Source: JBDRCC01 sp043822065 [NCBI: archaeon]
GTDB lineage: Archaea; Undinarchaeota; CAZHTU01
Assembly: GCA_043822065.1 (NCBI GenBank)
Contig: JBDRCC010000007.1
Location: 62,001 to 126,000, forward strand
Reading direction: 5' to 3'
Length of the DNA: 64,000 nt
The translations under genes were made by a program, and so were the position numbers. Shown in pieces: positions 16,384 through 25,388 of this stretch. Each line of letters starts with the position of its first letter. The stretch's first letter is position 1. A model generated the notes under the pieces. The model had not been told where the DNA came from and made no database searches. It saw nothing but the letters and a program-made list of their open reading frames with translations.

Positions 16384-16391
16384 TTTATAAA
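16384..16391 (+). promoter_or_regulatory. TATA box of the S13 ribosomal operon
   Basis: TTTATAAA predicts transcription starting near 16411, exactly where the structured leader begins. Confidence 0.65.
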
Positions 16392-16410
16392 CCCCGTATC
16401 CTAATATATC

Positions 16411-16490
16411 CGCACAAGCGCCGCCGGAAGGCGACCAATTGTGCGAGGACGCAATCCTAATTGTCCTGTCCTCTGCGCTTGTTTGACTCA
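16411..16490 (+). promoter_or_regulatory. Structured 5' leader of the S13 operon
   Basis: The 80-nt leader can form an extended stem: CGCACAA (16411-16417) with TTGTGCG (16439-16445), capped by CGCC-GGAA-GGCG (16422-16433), a GNRA tetraloop. A competing helix pairs ACAAGCGC (16414-16421) with GCGCTTGT (16475-16482), ending 8 nt before the start codon, and GAGGAC (16445-16450) can pair with GTCCTC (16468-16473). Mutually exclusive helices next to a ribosomal start codon suggest autogenous control, but that is inference. Confidence 0.55.
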
Positions 16491-17111
16491 ATGGCTGAAT
16501 CTAAAGCACCTGAGAAGCAGATGAAAGAAGCTAAGCCCCAGGCGAAGCCGCAGGAGAAGCAGGCAAGGGAGCAAAAGCCCCAGGCCAAGGAAAACCTGGA
16601 CCCTAATTTTAACCAGATAATCCGCGTAGCTGGCGTCGACCTCGACGGGCACAAGAGGCTAAAGCGCGCCCTTAGGAAAATAATGGGTGTAAACCACCAG
16701 ATGTCACACGCCATAGTCTATCTCGCAGGGATCGGCGACAAGAAAGCGGGATATATCACTCCAGCTGAAGTCCAGAAGATTGAAGACATTATTCAGGATC
16801 CAGTCAAGAACGGGATGCCGGTATGGATGCTCAACCGCAGGAAAGACTACGAGACCGGCAAAGACATCCACCTCAGCGGGCTGTTCATATCCTCCAGCAA
16901 GAGAAACGACCTTAACAGGCTCCAGAAAATAAAGTCCTACCGCGGCCTGCGCCATGCAGTCGGGCTGAAAGTAAGGGGGCAGAGGACACGCTCCACTGGA
17001 CGGGGCAAGACCACAATCGGAGTCATAAGGGTCAAGACTAAGCCGGGCGCACCGCCCGCAAAGGCAGCCAAACCGGGCAAACCGGCCAAGCCGACCAAGG
17101 CGGCTAAGTAA
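16491..17111 (+). CDS. rps13: 30S ribosomal protein S13
   Basis: 206 residues, larger than the 150 or so of typical archaeal S13. Residues 1-42 and the last 30 are low-complexity K/A/P/E/Q. The core has the S13 pattern: RVAGVDLDGHKRLKRALRKI, and the C-terminal SYRGLRHAVGLKVRGQRTRS box that contacts 16S rRNA. First gene of the S13-S4-S11-rpoD operon. ATG 16491 is chosen because the in-frame GTG/TTG starts upstream lie in the structured leader. Confidence 0.93.
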   Translation: MAESKAPEKQMKEAKPQAKPQEKQAREQKPQAKENLDPNFNQIIRVAGVDLDGHKRLKRALRKIMGVNHQMSHAIVYLAGIGDKKAGYITPAEVQKIEDIIQDPVKNGMPVWMLNRRKDYETGKDIHLSGLFISSSKRNDLNRLQKIKSYRGLRHAVGLKVRGQRTRSTGRGKTTIGVIRVKTKPGAPPAKAAKPGKPAKPTKAAK

Positions 17112-17116
17112 CCAAA

Positions 17117-17758
17117 ATGGGAGATCCAAAAAGAAGCAGGAAAAAATACTCAACTCCGCCGCACCCGTGGCAGGCTGAGCGGCTTTTGGCAGAAGCCAAA
17201 CTCTTGAAGTCATACGGCTTAAAGAGCAAGCACGAGCTTTGGAAGCACAAGACCCAGCTGGACAGATACCGCGAGCGCGCAAGGAAAATCGCAAGCATGA
17301 GGGGCGACCAGGGCGAGAGGCTCAAGAAGGAGCTCTTCTCAAAACTTACTACAATCGGCATCCTAAAAAAGCCGGAGCCGACGCTCGATGATGTCCGGAC
17401 ACTCAGTGTGGATGACTTCCTCAACAGGAGGCTCCAGACCTTCGTTTTTAGGAACGGGATGGCGTTCTCCCAGAAGCAGGCAAGGCAGTTCATAGTCCAC
17501 GGCCATATCACTGTTGGCCCAAACACAGTTTCAATCCCAAGCTACACAGTCTCAAAAGGCGAGGAAAGCCAAATAACGTTCAATCCGAACGGCAAGGTGC
17601 AGAAGGGGCACGCAGCAGTGCCTGCCGTCGTGAAGCACGAAGAGAAAAAATCGGGAAAGGCAGACGCTTCAAAGGCAGCGAAGAAGCTTGACGAAGTTGT
17701 CGAGACCGAAAAAGTGCTTGACAAGATAGCCGAAGTTGTGGAGGAGACCAATGAGTAG
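17117..17758 (+). CDS. rps4: 30S ribosomal protein S4
   Basis: 213 residues. N-terminal motif [18 protein letters not shown] is typical of archaeal S4, followed by the S4 RNA-binding domain ([18 protein letters not shown] and [12 protein letters not shown]). The last 35 residues are an extra, charged tail of K, A, E, D and V. S4 is a primary 16S rRNA binder. Overlaps the S11 start by eight bases. Confidence 0.94.
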   Translation: MGDPKRSRKKYSTPPHPWQAERLLAEAKLLKSYGLKSKHELWKHKTQLDRYRERARKIASMRGDQGERLKKELFSKLTTIGILKKPEPTLDDVRTLSVDDFLNRRLQTFVFRNGMAFSQKQARQFIVHGHITVGPNTVSIPSYTVSKGEESQITFNPNGKVQKGHAAVPAVVKHEEKKSGKADASKAAKKLDEVVETEKVLDKIAEVVEETNE

Positions 17759-18146
17759 TCCGAAGGAGCGCTGGGGCATAGCCCACGTATTCGCGTCATT
17801 CAACGACACGATAATCACAATAACCGACATCAGCGGCGCCGAGACAATAGCAAGGTTCTCGGGCGGCATGATGGTCCGCTCCGACAGGGAGGAGTCCTCC
17901 CCGTACGCAGCAATGCAGGCAGCCCAGAGGGCAGCCGACGTTGCAAAAGAGCGCGGAATAACATGCATGAACGTAAAAGTCAGGGCGCCGGGCGGCCACC
18001 TTTCAAGGAGCCCAGGACCTGGGGCGCAGGCGACCATACGCGCACTCTCGCGCGCAGGCATAAAAATCGGCAAAATTGACGACGTCACTCCGATACCGCA
18101 CGACACTACCAAGGCGCCGGGCGGAAAGAGGGGGCGCAGGGTATGA
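17751..18146 (+). CDS. rps11: 30S ribosomal protein S11
   Basis: 131 residues covering the entire S11 fold, including the conserved [10 protein letters not shown] near residue 17, the [15 protein letters not shown] turn and the C-terminal [17 protein letters not shown]. It has the usual archaeal length and no tail. The ATG at 17751 lies inside the end of the S4 gene, and the end overlaps rpoD by four bases. Confidence 0.95.
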   Translation: MSSPKERWGIAHVFASFNDTIITITDISGAETIARFSGGMMVRSDREESSPYAAMQAAQRAADVAKERGITCMNVKVRAPGGHLSRSPGPGAQATIRALSRAGIKIGKIDDVTPIPHDTTKAPGGKRGRRV

Positions 18147-18739
18147 AGATAAAAATCCTCGACCAGTCGGACACGAAAATAAGCTTCCAGCTTGAAGGCG
18201 CCACAACCGCGTTCGCAAACGCCCTCCGCCGGACGATGATTGCTTATGTCCCGACTTATGCTATAGATACTGTAGTGTTTGTCCAGAACTCCTCCATCCT
18301 CTACGACGAGATAGTTGCCCACCGGCTCGGGCTGATACCCCTCAAGACCGACCTTTCAGCCGACCTACTGCTCTCCAAGAAGACCCAAACAGTCAAGTTC
18401 ACCTTAGACAAAAAAGGCCCGTGTACGGTTTACTCCGCTGATCTGAAGACAAAGGACAAGGTTGTCAAGCCGGTGTACGAAAAGATGCCCATAGCAATGC
18501 TTGGCGCGGGGCATTCGCTTACCTTCGAGGCAGAGGCAATCCTTGGGATAGGAAAGGACCACGCCAAGTGGCAGCCGACCACAGTCTGCTACTACACCCA
18601 GCTGGAGGGCAAGAAGGACACATTCATATTCACCGTTGAAACATCCGGAGCACTTCCTCCGGAGAAGGTGGTGAAAACAGCCTCAAAGATACTCGAGCAG
18701 AAGGCAAAGGACTTTGAGTCTGCGATGAAGGAGCTATAA
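18143..18739 (+). CDS. rpoD: DNA-directed RNA polymerase subunit D
   Basis: 198 residues, the archaeal Rpb3/alpha-like subunit. The motif [20 protein letters not shown] and the [12 protein letters not shown] segment are characteristic. No cysteine-rich ferredoxin-like domain is present, in contrast to some archaeal RpoD. It pairs with RpoL to start polymerase assembly. Start overlaps S11 by four bases. Confidence 0.93.
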   Translation: MKIKILDQSDTKISFQLEGATTAFANALRRTMIAYVPTYAIDTVVFVQNSSILYDEIVAHRLGLIPLKTDLSADLLLSKKTQTVKFTLDKKGPCTVYSADLKTKDKVVKPVYEKMPIAMLGAGHSLTFEAEAILGIGKDHAKWQPTTVCYYTQLEGKKDTFIFTVETSGALPPEKVVKTASKILEQKAKDFESAMKEL

Positions 18740-18746
18740 CTGCCGT

Positions 18747-18830
18747 GCGGGGGTTCCCGAGCGGCCAAAGGGGCAGGGCTTAGGACCCTGTGGCTTAGTG
18801 CCTTCGCGAGTTCGAATCTCGTCTCCCGCA
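18747..18830 (+). tRNA. tRNA-Leu (TAG)
   Basis: Class II cloverleaf: acceptor GCGGGGG/CTCCCGC, anticodon stem CAGGG/CCCTG with loop CTTAGGA (anticodon TAG), variable arm TGGCTTAGTGCC, T stem GCGAG/CTCGT, A73. It lies between rpoD and L18e, an old arrangement also known in haloarchaea. Processing of it would split the polycistronic RNA. Confidence 0.95.
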
Positions 18831-18849
18831 TCCTTCAAAAAAACAGAAA

Positions 18850-19212
18850 ATGAAACCGACTGGACCAACAAACCCGGAAACAAAGAAGCTTGTTGAAGAG
18901 CTTGCCCAGCTTGGCAGAGACAGCAAGGTAAAGCTTTGGGCAGACCTATCCAGGCGCATCATAGTCTCAAGGCGCAGCAGGCCAGTGGTTAACCTCAGCA
19001 AGCTACAACGGTTTTATAACAAGGACGAGACAATAGTCGTCCCAGGCAAGGTCCTCGGCTCCGGCCAGCTGACTAGCAAGGTCAACGTTGCGGCGCTTGA
19101 GTTTTCCGGCTCCGCGGCTGAAAAGATAAAAGCAGCCGGCGGAAGCGCAATGACAATTCCGGAGCTTGCGAAGTCCAAAAAGGACGGAAAAAGAATCAGG
19201 ATAATAAAATGA
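18850..19212 (+). CDS. rpl18e: 50S ribosomal protein L18e
   Basis: 120 residues matching archaeal L18e: MKPTGPTNPETKKLVEEL start, WADLSRRIIVSRRSRPVVNLSKL core and LGSGQLTSKVNVAALEFS. It belongs to the large-subunit L15/L18e family. It begins 19 bases after tRNA-Leu and overlaps L13 by four bases. Confidence 0.94.
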   Translation: MKPTGPTNPETKKLVEELAQLGRDSKVKLWADLSRRIIVSRRSRPVVNLSKLQRFYNKDETIVVPGKVLGSGQLTSKVNVAALEFSGSAAEKIKAAGGSAMTIPELAKSKKDGKRIRIIK

Positions 19213-19799
19213 GCGAACAAAAAGCAGAGCCACAAAAGCAGAAGCCTGCAGAGGCTAAGCCAGAAGCTAAAGGGGCTAAGCCAGCCGCAGCCCCAGCTCA
19301 GCCAAAGCCCGCTGCCGCAAAGCAGGAGAAAGCTGCAGCGCCAAGGCAGAAGCGGCAGAAGTTCCCGTTTGACCAGAACTCTGTCCTCCTCGATGCTTCC
19401 GACGCAGTTTTGGGCAGGCTTGCATCCGTTGCTGCCAAGAAGGCTTTGGACGGGAAGAAGGTTTTCATAATCAACGCCGAGAACGCGATAATCTCCGGCG
19501 ACAGGTACAAGACGCTTGCGATGTGGAAATTCCTCCGCGGCGAAATCGGCAGCAGGTACCACGGGCCGTATTTCCCACGGCGCCCGGACATGTTTGTCCG
19601 GAGGTCAATCCGCGGAATGCTCCCCTGGAAGCGCTCGCGCGGAAGGGACGCATACCGCCGCATACGCGTGTACATCGGGGTGCCTGACGAGCTGCAGGGG
19701 AAAGTGGCAGCCAAGCCGGATGCAATCCTTGACAACCTCGGGACACTGAGGTTCGCGCGCATAGGCCCGCTCTGCAAGCAGCTGGGGTGGAAGCAATGA
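19209..19799 (+). CDS. rpl13: 50S ribosomal protein L13
   Basis: 196 residues. The conserved L13 domain begins near residue 58 (VLLDASDAVLGRLASVAAK) and includes SGDRYKTLAMWKFLRGEI and IRGMLPWKRSRGRDA. The first 55 residues are a K/A/P/Q-rich extension that archaeal L13 normally lacks. Overlaps L18e and S9 by four bases each. Confidence 0.93.
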   Translation: MSEQKAEPQKQKPAEAKPEAKGAKPAAAPAQPKPAAAKQEKAAAPRQKRQKFPFDQNSVLLDASDAVLGRLASVAAKKALDGKKVFIINAENAIISGDRYKTLAMWKFLRGEIGSRYHGPYFPRRPDMFVRRSIRGMLPWKRSRGRDAYRRIRVYIGVPDELQGKVAAKPDAILDNLGTLRFARIGPLCKQLGWKQ

Positions 19800-20188
19800 T
19801 ATTTACTGGAAAACGGAAGAAATCAATAGCCCGCGCATCAGTCACGAAGGGCAGCGGCTTGGTAAGGGTTAACTCCCTGCCATTGCAGCTGTATATGCCT
19901 GACCTCGAGCGCCTCCGCATGCAGGAGCCACTCATACTCGCCGGCGAAGATGTCATAAACAAGCTCGAAATCAACGTCATCGTCACTGGCGGCGGAATAA
20001 GCGGCCAGACCGATGCGGCTCGGACTGCAATCGCCAAGGCGATTGTCGGCTTCACAAAAAACGAGGTCGTAAAGAAGCAGTTCAAGGAGTATGACAGGAG
20101 CCTGCTCGTAAGCGATATGAGGGGCAAGGAAACCTCAAAGCCGGGCGGCCACGGCGCAAGGAACAGGAGACAGAAGAGCTACAGGTAA
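19796..20188 (+). CDS. rps9: 30S ribosomal protein S9
   Basis: 130 residues with the S9 signature ([17 protein letters not shown] start, [20 protein letters not shown] centre and the C-terminal [16 protein letters not shown] that reaches the P-site tRNA). ATG 19796 is chosen because it overlaps the L13 stop by four bases; a start three codons upstream is less likely. Confidence 0.95.
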   Translation: MIFTGKRKKSIARASVTKGSGLVRVNSLPLQLYMPDLERLRMQEPLILAGEDVINKLEINVIVTGGGISGQTDAARTAIAKAIVGFTKNEVVKKQFKEYDRSLLVSDMRGKETSKPGGHGARNRRQKSYR

Positions 20189-20190
20189 AG

Positions 20191-20421
20191 ATGATAATAC
20201 CAATACGCTGCTACACATGCGGGAAGCCGGTTGCGCACTTGTGGGAGGACTACAAGAGGCGCGTTGACGCCGGCGAAGACGCAAAAAAGGTCTTAGACGA
20301 CCTTGGTGTTGATCGCTACTGCTGCCGCAGAATGCTCCTTACCCACGTAAATCTCATCGAGGAGGTAATGAGATTCGGTCCCCAGGGATTCACCGAGGAG
20401 AAAACCCGTGAGGGGTCGTAG
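20191..20421 (+). CDS. rpoN: DNA-directed RNA polymerase subunit N
   Basis: 76 residues with the Rpb10 zinc fold: [18 protein letters not shown] and [19 protein letters not shown] (C7, C10, C44, C45). The length and motif are those of RpoN. The last ten bases, coding for the C-terminal residues and stop, lie inside the tRNA-Pro gene (20412-20421). Confidence 0.94.
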   Translation: MIIPIRCYTCGKPVAHLWEDYKRRVDAGEDAKKVLDDLGVDRYCCRRMLLTHVNLIEEVMRFGPQGFTEEKTREGS

Positions 20422-20484
20422 GGTAGTTTGGTATCCTACCGGCATGGGGTGCCGGTGACCCGAGTTCAAATCTTGGCGGCCCCA
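20412..20484 (+). tRNA. tRNA-Pro (GGG)
   Basis: Acceptor GGGGTCG/CGGCCCC, anticodon stem CCGGC/GCCGG with loop ATGGGGT (anticodon GGG), T stem CCGAG/CTTGG with two G-T pairs, A73. The 5' ten bases overlap the end of rpoN. A tRNA-Pro between rpoN and rpoK is an arrangement known from haloarchaea. Confidence 0.94.
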
Positions 20485-20494
20485 CTCGCATAAA

Positions 20495-20722
20495 ATGCCT
20501 GAAAACAAAAAAGAAAACATGAAAACCGAAGCAGAATACACAAAGTATGAAGTCGCTAGGATAGTCGGAGCCAGGGCGCTCCAGATATCCATGGGCGCGC
20601 CAGTCCTTGTAAAAGTCCCCAAGGCACTCTACGATTCTATAGATATCGCGAAATTCGAATTTGACCAGGGCGCAACACCTCTCACAATCAAGCGGATAAT
20701 GCCCTACGGGGGCGCAGCATGA
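20495..20722 (+). CDS. rpoK: DNA-directed RNA polymerase subunit K
   Basis: 75 residues, the Rpb6/omega homologue. The motif [22 protein letters not shown] is the subunit K core, with an [12 protein letters not shown] end. It helps hold the largest polymerase subunit. Starts 10 bases after tRNA-Pro and overlaps S2 by four bases. Confidence 0.93.
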   Translation: MPENKKENMKTEAEYTKYEVARIVGARALQISMGAPVLVKVPKALYDSIDIAKFEFDQGATPLTIKRIMPYGGAA

Positions 20723-21312
20723 GCGAAGACCTTTTAGTTTCACTGGACAAGTACCTCGCAGCTGGCGTGCACATAGGCACCCAGCAGAGGGAGGCAGGCA
20801 TGAAGCGGTTCATATACAACATACGCCCGGACGGCCTGTCAGTGTTCAACATCCAGCAGATAAACGACCGCATCCGCGAGGCTGCGACGCTTCTGTCAAA
20901 ATACGATGCGCCAAAAGTGCTTGTTGTTGTCTCAAGGGAGAACTCCAAAGACGCCGTTGCGAAGTTCGGCGAGATGACCGGCGTTAACGCGCTTGCGGGC
21001 AGGTTTATGCCAGGCACGCTTACCAACCCCAACTACAAGGAGTACATGGAGCCTCAAATCGTCCTTGTGGGGGACCCGAACCTCGACCAGAGGGTTATAG
21101 ACGAGGCCACAAAGGTTGGAATCCCTGTTGTAGCTTTCTGCGACACGAACAACAGCCCGAAGAATGTGGACGTAATACTCCCTGGAAACAACAAGGGCAA
21201 GAAGTCAACCGCGCTAATGCTTTGGCTCATTGCGAGGGAGATGCTCAAGGCACAGGGAAAAATAAAGTCTGACTCTGACATGAAGTACTCCCTGGACGAC
21301 ATCCAGGCGTAA
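20719..21312 (+). CDS. rps2: 30S ribosomal protein S2
   Basis: 197 residues, archaeal length. Motifs: [31 protein letters not shown], the FMPGTLTNP turn and [19 protein letters not shown]2 binds late in 30S assembly. It is the last ribosomal gene of this operon. The enolase gene, often next to S2 in archaea, is elsewhere in this window (51707). Confidence 0.94.
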   Translation: MSEDLLVSLDKYLAAGVHIGTQQREAGMKRFIYNIRPDGLSVFNIQQINDRIREAATLLSKYDAPKVLVVVSRENSKDAVAKFGEMTGVNALAGRFMPGTLTNPNYKEYMEPQIVLVGDPNLDQRVIDEATKVGIPVVAFCDTNNSPKNVDVILPGNNKGKKSTALMLWLIAREMLKAQGKIKSDSDMKYSLDDIQA

Positions 21313-21316
21313 TTAG

Positions 21317-22147
21317 ATGGAATCAATACAACGGCTTCCTGCAGTGGCAGGCCAGTTCTATACTGACAATCCAACCCAGCTCAGGCAGCAGATCCTCTCC
21401 TTTCTCCCGCAGTCAGTGAAGCCGACTGCGCTGGCAGTTATTTCCCCGCATGCCGGCTATATGTACTCCGGGCGGGTTGCGGGCTATTCTTTCAAGGCAC
21501 TTGCCGAGGCTGACACCTACATCCTTTTAGGCCCGGTCCACCAGATGGCAAAAGCCCATTTTGGCATGTCGCTCAAGGACTGGTCAACCCCCCTCGGCAC
21601 AGCGAGAATAGACGCGGGGCTTGCAAAAACCCTTGAACAAAAAACACAGATTGTCTGCGATGAAACCGCACACCTCCGCGAGCATTCACTCGAGGTGCAG
21701 CTTCCATTTCTCCAGGTGACAAATCCCAAAATGAAGTTTGTCCCCGTTGCAGTCCATCCAACTTCAACCTTCAAGGAGGACGCGGCAGAGCTCGGCTCCG
21801 CAATCGGCGGGATAATCAAATCTTCAAAAAAGAGCATAGGCATAGTCACAAGCTCGGACTTTTCCCATTTCATCCCAGAAGGCGAAGCAAAAGAGGTCGA
21901 CCTTGGGGCGATAGACCTTATAACACGGCTTGATGCGGACGGCTTTTTGGACTACGTCGAGTCAAACAACGCGTCAATTTGCGGGTACGCACCCATAACT
22001 GTCATGCTTCACGCCCTAAAAACAATAGGTATTAAAAAGGGCGAGCTCCTTAAGTATGATACTAGCGCATCAGTGACTCACGATACCAGCAATGTCGTAG
22101 GGTACGCGTCAGTTAAGTTTGACAAGAGGAAAAATGGGCCTGTTTAG
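21317..22147 (+). CDS. Memo family protein
   Basis: 276 residues matching the Memo (class III dioxygenase-like) fold: RLPAVAGQFYTDN start, ISPHAGYMYSGRVAGYSF, LREHSLEVQLPFL and TSSDFSHFIP. Metal-binding histidines are visible. Memo next to S2 is a typical archaeal arrangement; biochemical activity is unknown. It begins four bases after the S2 stop. Confidence 0.9.
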   Translation: MESIQRLPAVAGQFYTDNPTQLRQQILSFLPQSVKPTALAVISPHAGYMYSGRVAGYSFKALAEADTYILLGPVHQMAKAHFGMSLKDWSTPLGTARIDAGLAKTLEQKTQIVCDETAHLREHSLEVQLPFLQVTNPKMKFVPVAVHPTSTFKEDAAELGSAIGGIIKSSKKSIGIVTSSDFSHFIPEGEAKEVDLGAIDLITRLDADGFLDYVESNNASICGYAPITVMLHALKTIGIKKGELLKYDTSASVTHDTSNVVGYASVKFDKRKNGPV

Positions 22148-22301
22148 CAACATACTGCTCTTCATTGTCTTCGTCGTCTCGATAGTTAGCGGCTTTTACT
22201 ACATCCGCGCCCACCTCTATGGCGAGGTGCGGCTTGAGCTTGCCGCGCTCTTTTTTGGAGGGCTCATCGCCTTCATAATTCTGACGCTGCTCCTTCTTTA
22301 G
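22134..22301 (+). CDS. Small membrane protein (55 aa)
   Basis: A 55-residue protein with two hydrophobic helices (about residues 4-22 and 33-54) and a short polar loop. The ATG at 22134 overlaps the end of the Memo gene by 14 bases. No family recognised; the overlap suggests it is co-translated with Memo. Confidence 0.55.
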   Translation: MGLFSNILLFIVFVVSIVSGFYYIRAHLYGEVRLELAALFFGGLIAFIILTLLLL

Positions 22302-22307
22302 AAAAGC

Positions 22308-22315
22308 ATTATAAG
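22308..22315 (+). promoter_or_regulatory. TATA box of RNase J gene
   Basis: ATTATAAG lies 23-30 nt before ATG 22338; supports that start over a TTG at 22317. Confidence 0.55.
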
Positions 22316-22337
22316 CTTGCGCTCTTTTACGTATAAC

Positions 22338-23696
22338 ATGGTAGAAATAATACCTCTTGGCGGATATGAGGAAGTCGGGCGCAACTCGACCGCTGTCAAG
22401 TACAAGGACGAAATAGTCATATTTGATTTCGGCTTCCACATGGAGCGCATAGCCTCGATGGGCGAGGACACCCACGTCCAGATACGGGACATGTCAATTT
22501 CCGAATTGCACGAGATAGACGCGATACCTGATGACAAGTGCATCCTGCCCATGAAGAACAAGGTAGTTGCATTAGTCTCAAACCATGGCCACCTTGACCA
22601 CATAGGCGCAATGCCCCAGCTCGCGCCCCAATACAAGGCGCCGATAATCGGGAGCCCATTCACCACCGAGCTCATAGAGGGCATGTTTGCTGACGCAGCC
22701 GTCAAGAACCGAAACAAGCTTGTTACCATGCACCCAGGCGAGCAGGTCGAGCTCTCAAAAAACCTGACCCTTGAATTTGTGCATACGACCCACAGCATAC
22801 CTGATACTGTCTTTTCCGTCCTCCACACTCCCGACGGCCCGCTCGTTTACTGCAACGACTTCAAGCTCGACAACCACCCGACCGTCGGCGAGAAGCCAGA
22901 CTACAAGCGTATACGGGAGCTCGGCGACGAGGGCGTCAAAGCTACCATAATCGAAACCGTCAGGATTGACAGGGAGCGGAAGACTCCGAGCGAAGCAGTC
23001 GCCCGCGCACTTTTGGAGGATGTCCTCCTCGGCAGGGAGCACGAAAACGCACTCTTCATAACGACGTTTGCTTCCCACATACACAGGATAATGATAATCC
23101 TCGAGACTGCAAAGAAAATGGGGCGCATTCCGGTCCTCCTCGGGCGCTCGATGTCACGATATTCTGCAATAGCCGAGCGGCTTGGAATAATGAAAATTCC
23201 AAAAGGCGTAGAAGTCGTCGGCAAGGGCAAGGCTATTGACGCCAAGCTAAAGAAATGCGCAAACGATATGGACAACTACATTTTCATATGCACTGGCCAC
23301 CAGGGCGAGCCCAATTCCGTCCTTGACAGGATAGCAAGCAAGAAATTTTCCTACAAAGTCCGCCCTGGGGATGAAATCGTGTTCTCAAGCTCAGTAATAC
23401 CATCGCCAATAAACGAGGACAACCACTACCGCCTGTCGACCAAGCTCAAGGCGCAGGGCGGCCGGCTCTTCCGCGACGTCCACGTGTCCGGACACGCCTC
23501 AAAGGAGGACCACCGCGACCTTCTCATGATGTTCCGCCCCGAGAACATAGTACCCTGCCATGGCGACCTCAAGAAGCTTGCCGCTTACGCGGAGCTTGCC
23601 TCTGAAATGAACGCAGTAAAGAACGAGATGGGCAGGGAGTACAAGCTCGGCCAGAATGTTCACCTTTTGCACAACGGCCAAAGGCACGAACTCTAG
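22338..23696 (+). CDS. rnj: Ribonuclease J, archaeal (metallo-beta-lactamase/beta-CASP)
   Basis: 452 residues. The zinc motif is NHGHLDHIG (about residue 84), the beta-CASP region includes TFASHIHRI, and the end has SGHASKEDHRDLLMMFRPENIVPCHGD. Archaeal RNase J is a 5'-3' exoribonuclease. It has its own leaderless promoter and is followed by gltX after one base. Confidence 0.92.
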   Translation: MVEIIPLGGYEEVGRNSTAVKYKDEIVIFDFGFHMERIASMGEDTHVQIRDMSISELHEIDAIPDDKCILPMKNKVVALVSNHGHLDHIGAMPQLAPQYKAPIIGSPFTTELIEGMFADAAVKNRNKLVTMHPGEQVELSKNLTLEFVHTTHSIPDTVFSVLHTPDGPLVYCNDFKLDNHPTVGEKPDYKRIRELGDEGVKATIIETVRIDRERKTPSEAVARALLEDVLLGREHENALFITTFASHIHRIMIILETAKKMGRIPVLLGRSMSRYSAIAERLGIMKIPKGVEVVGKGKAIDAKLKKCANDMDNYIFICTGHQGEPNSVLDRIASKKFSYKVRPGDEIVFSSSVIPSPINEDNHYRLSTKLKAQGGRLFRDVHVSGHASKEDHRDLLMMFRPENIVPCHGDLKKLAAYAELASEMNAVKNEMGREYKLGQNVHLLHNGQRHEL

Positions 23697-23697
23697 A

Positions 23698-25353
23698 ATG
23701 TCCCTCGAAAAAGACATCCGGATAGCTGCCCTTAAAAATGCAGCTTCCCACAGCGGCAAAGCAGACCCGGGCGCCGTCATTGGCTATATTCTCGCAGGCA
23801 GCCCCGAATACCGCACAAAATTCAAGGAGATAGTCCTAGACCTCCAGCGAATTGTAAAGGATGTCAACAAGCTTACCGTAACTGCCCAGGTGAAGGAGCT
23901 TTCTTCCCTTGGCGTCAGCCTTGAGCGGAAGGTCGAGGAGAAAAAAGGCCTTCCAGAATTACCCGACCGCGGCCCTGTCAGAATGCGATTTGCCCCGTCC
24001 CCTTCCGGTCCCCTCCATATCGGGCACGCAAGGACGATACTCCTTAACGACGAGTACGTCCGCAAGTACGGCGGCAAATTTATCCTTCGGTTTGAGGACA
24101 CGGACCCAAACAACATACTTCCCGAAGCCTACGACTGGATACCGGAGGAAATCGCCTGGCTGGGCGTTAAAATACACGAGACCTACTACCAGTCAGACCG
24201 GCTCGAGGAGTACTACAAGGTCGCAAAGAAGCTTTTGGATGCGGGCCACCTGTACGTGTGCACCTGCAAGTCCGAGGATCACAAGTCTCTTTTAGACGCA
24301 GGCAAGCCCTGCCCCTGCCGCGGGCTTTCGAAGGACAAAAATCTTGAGCGCTGGCAGAAGATGTTCTCTTCCTACAAGAGCGGCGACGCAGTCATCCGGG
24401 CGAAGACCGACCTCAAGCACAAGAACCCGGCACTCCGGGATTTCCCACTTCTGAGAATTCTCGATGTAAAACACCCGCGGGCCGGTGACAACTTCAAAGT
24501 GTGGCCTCTGTACAACTTCTCCTGCGCCGTTGACGACCATGACATGAAAATCACCCACATCCTCCGCGGAAAGGACCACCTTACAAACACCGACCGCCAG
24601 GAATTCATCTACGACTGGCTCGGCTGGATGAAGCCATGGTTCTTCCACCACGGAAGGCTCAAAATCGGGGACCTCGAGCTCAGCAAGACAAAGACCAAGC
24701 AGAAGATACGCGAGGGACAATATACTGGCTGGGACGACGTCCGGCTCGGGACCCTCAAGGCGCTCGCTGCAAGGGGCATCAGGCAGGAGGCAATCCGCCA
24801 GACAATCCTTGACATGGGGCTGAAGGCCGTCGACGTAAACCTCTCCTGGAAGAACCTGTTCAACTACAACCGCCACCTGATAGAGGAGAGCGCCAACCGC
24901 TATTTTTTCGTCCCAGACCCCATGCAGATTGAGCTGCACCACCCAGACACTGCAGAAGTTTCGCTCCCGCTCCACCCCGACTACCCAAAGCGCGGCTCAA
25001 GGGTGTTCCACCTGTCTCCAGCAGACGGCAAGCTGAAGCTCTTCATATCCGCCCAGGACTACAAGCTTTTGGAGAAGGGGCCACTCCGGCTCATGAACCT
25101 CTTAAACATAAAGCTCGTCGGAAAGGGCAAAATCCACGCAGAGCTTGGCGAGAAGCTCGACAAGAAAATCCAGTGGCTCCCCGGCGGCATCCAGGTCACG
25201 CTCCAGACGCCGGAGGGCGAGATAACCGGGATTGGCGAGGAAACCCTGTCAGCCCTGAATGTTGGTGCCATAGTCCAGTTCGTCAGGACTGGCTACGCCT
25301 GCCTGTTCAAGAAGCAGAAGGACATGCTAATTTTCAGGCTAACCCACCCATAA
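23698..25353 (+). CDS. gltX: Glutamyl-tRNA synthetase, archaeal type
   Basis: 551 residues. The class I signature is HIGHAR (PSPSGPLHIGHAR, about residue 111) and the KMSKS equivalent is ELSKTKTKQKIREG; the C-terminal half has the archaeal/eukaryotic beta-barrel anticodon domain rather than the bacterial helical one. It is likely a non-discriminating GluRS if an amidotransferase is present elsewhere. ATG 23698 is one base after the RNase J stop. Confidence 0.93.
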   Translation: MSLEKDIRIAALKNAASHSGKADPGAVIGYILAGSPEYRTKFKEIVLDLQRIVKDVNKLTVTAQVKELSSLGVSLERKVEEKKGLPELPDRGPVRMRFAPSPSGPLHIGHARTILLNDEYVRKYGGKFILRFEDTDPNNILPEAYDWIPEEIAWLGVKIHETYYQSDRLEEYYKVAKKLLDAGHLYVCTCKSEDHKSLLDAGKPCPCRGLSKDKNLERWQKMFSSYKSGDAVIRAKTDLKHKNPALRDFPLLRILDVKHPRAGDNFKVWPLYNFSCAVDDHDMKITHILRGKDHLTNTDRQEFIYDWLGWMKPWFFHHGRLKIGDLELSKTKTKQKIREGQYTGWDDVRLGTLKALAARGIRQEAIRQTILDMGLKAVDVNLSWKNLFNYNRHLIEESANRYFFVPDPMQIELHHPDTAEVSLPLHPDYPKRGSRVFHLSPADGKLKLFISAQDYKLLEKGPLRLMNLLNIKLVGKGKIHAELGEKLDKKIQWLPGGIQVTLQTPEGEITGIGEETLSALNVGAIVQFVRTGYACLFKKQKDMLIFRLTHP

Positions 25354-25358
25354 ATAGA

Positions 25359-25366
25359 TTTATATA
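25359..25366 (+). promoter_or_regulatory. TATA box
   Basis: TTTATATA lies 23-30 nt before ATG 25389 (leaderless). Confidence 0.55.
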
Positions 25367-25388
25367 TTGCAAACTCAAATAAGCCCTT

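Noticed and set aside
24292-24975. A 227-codon frame opposite gltX
   Set aside because: It lies inside the conserved synthetase and has no start signals of its own.
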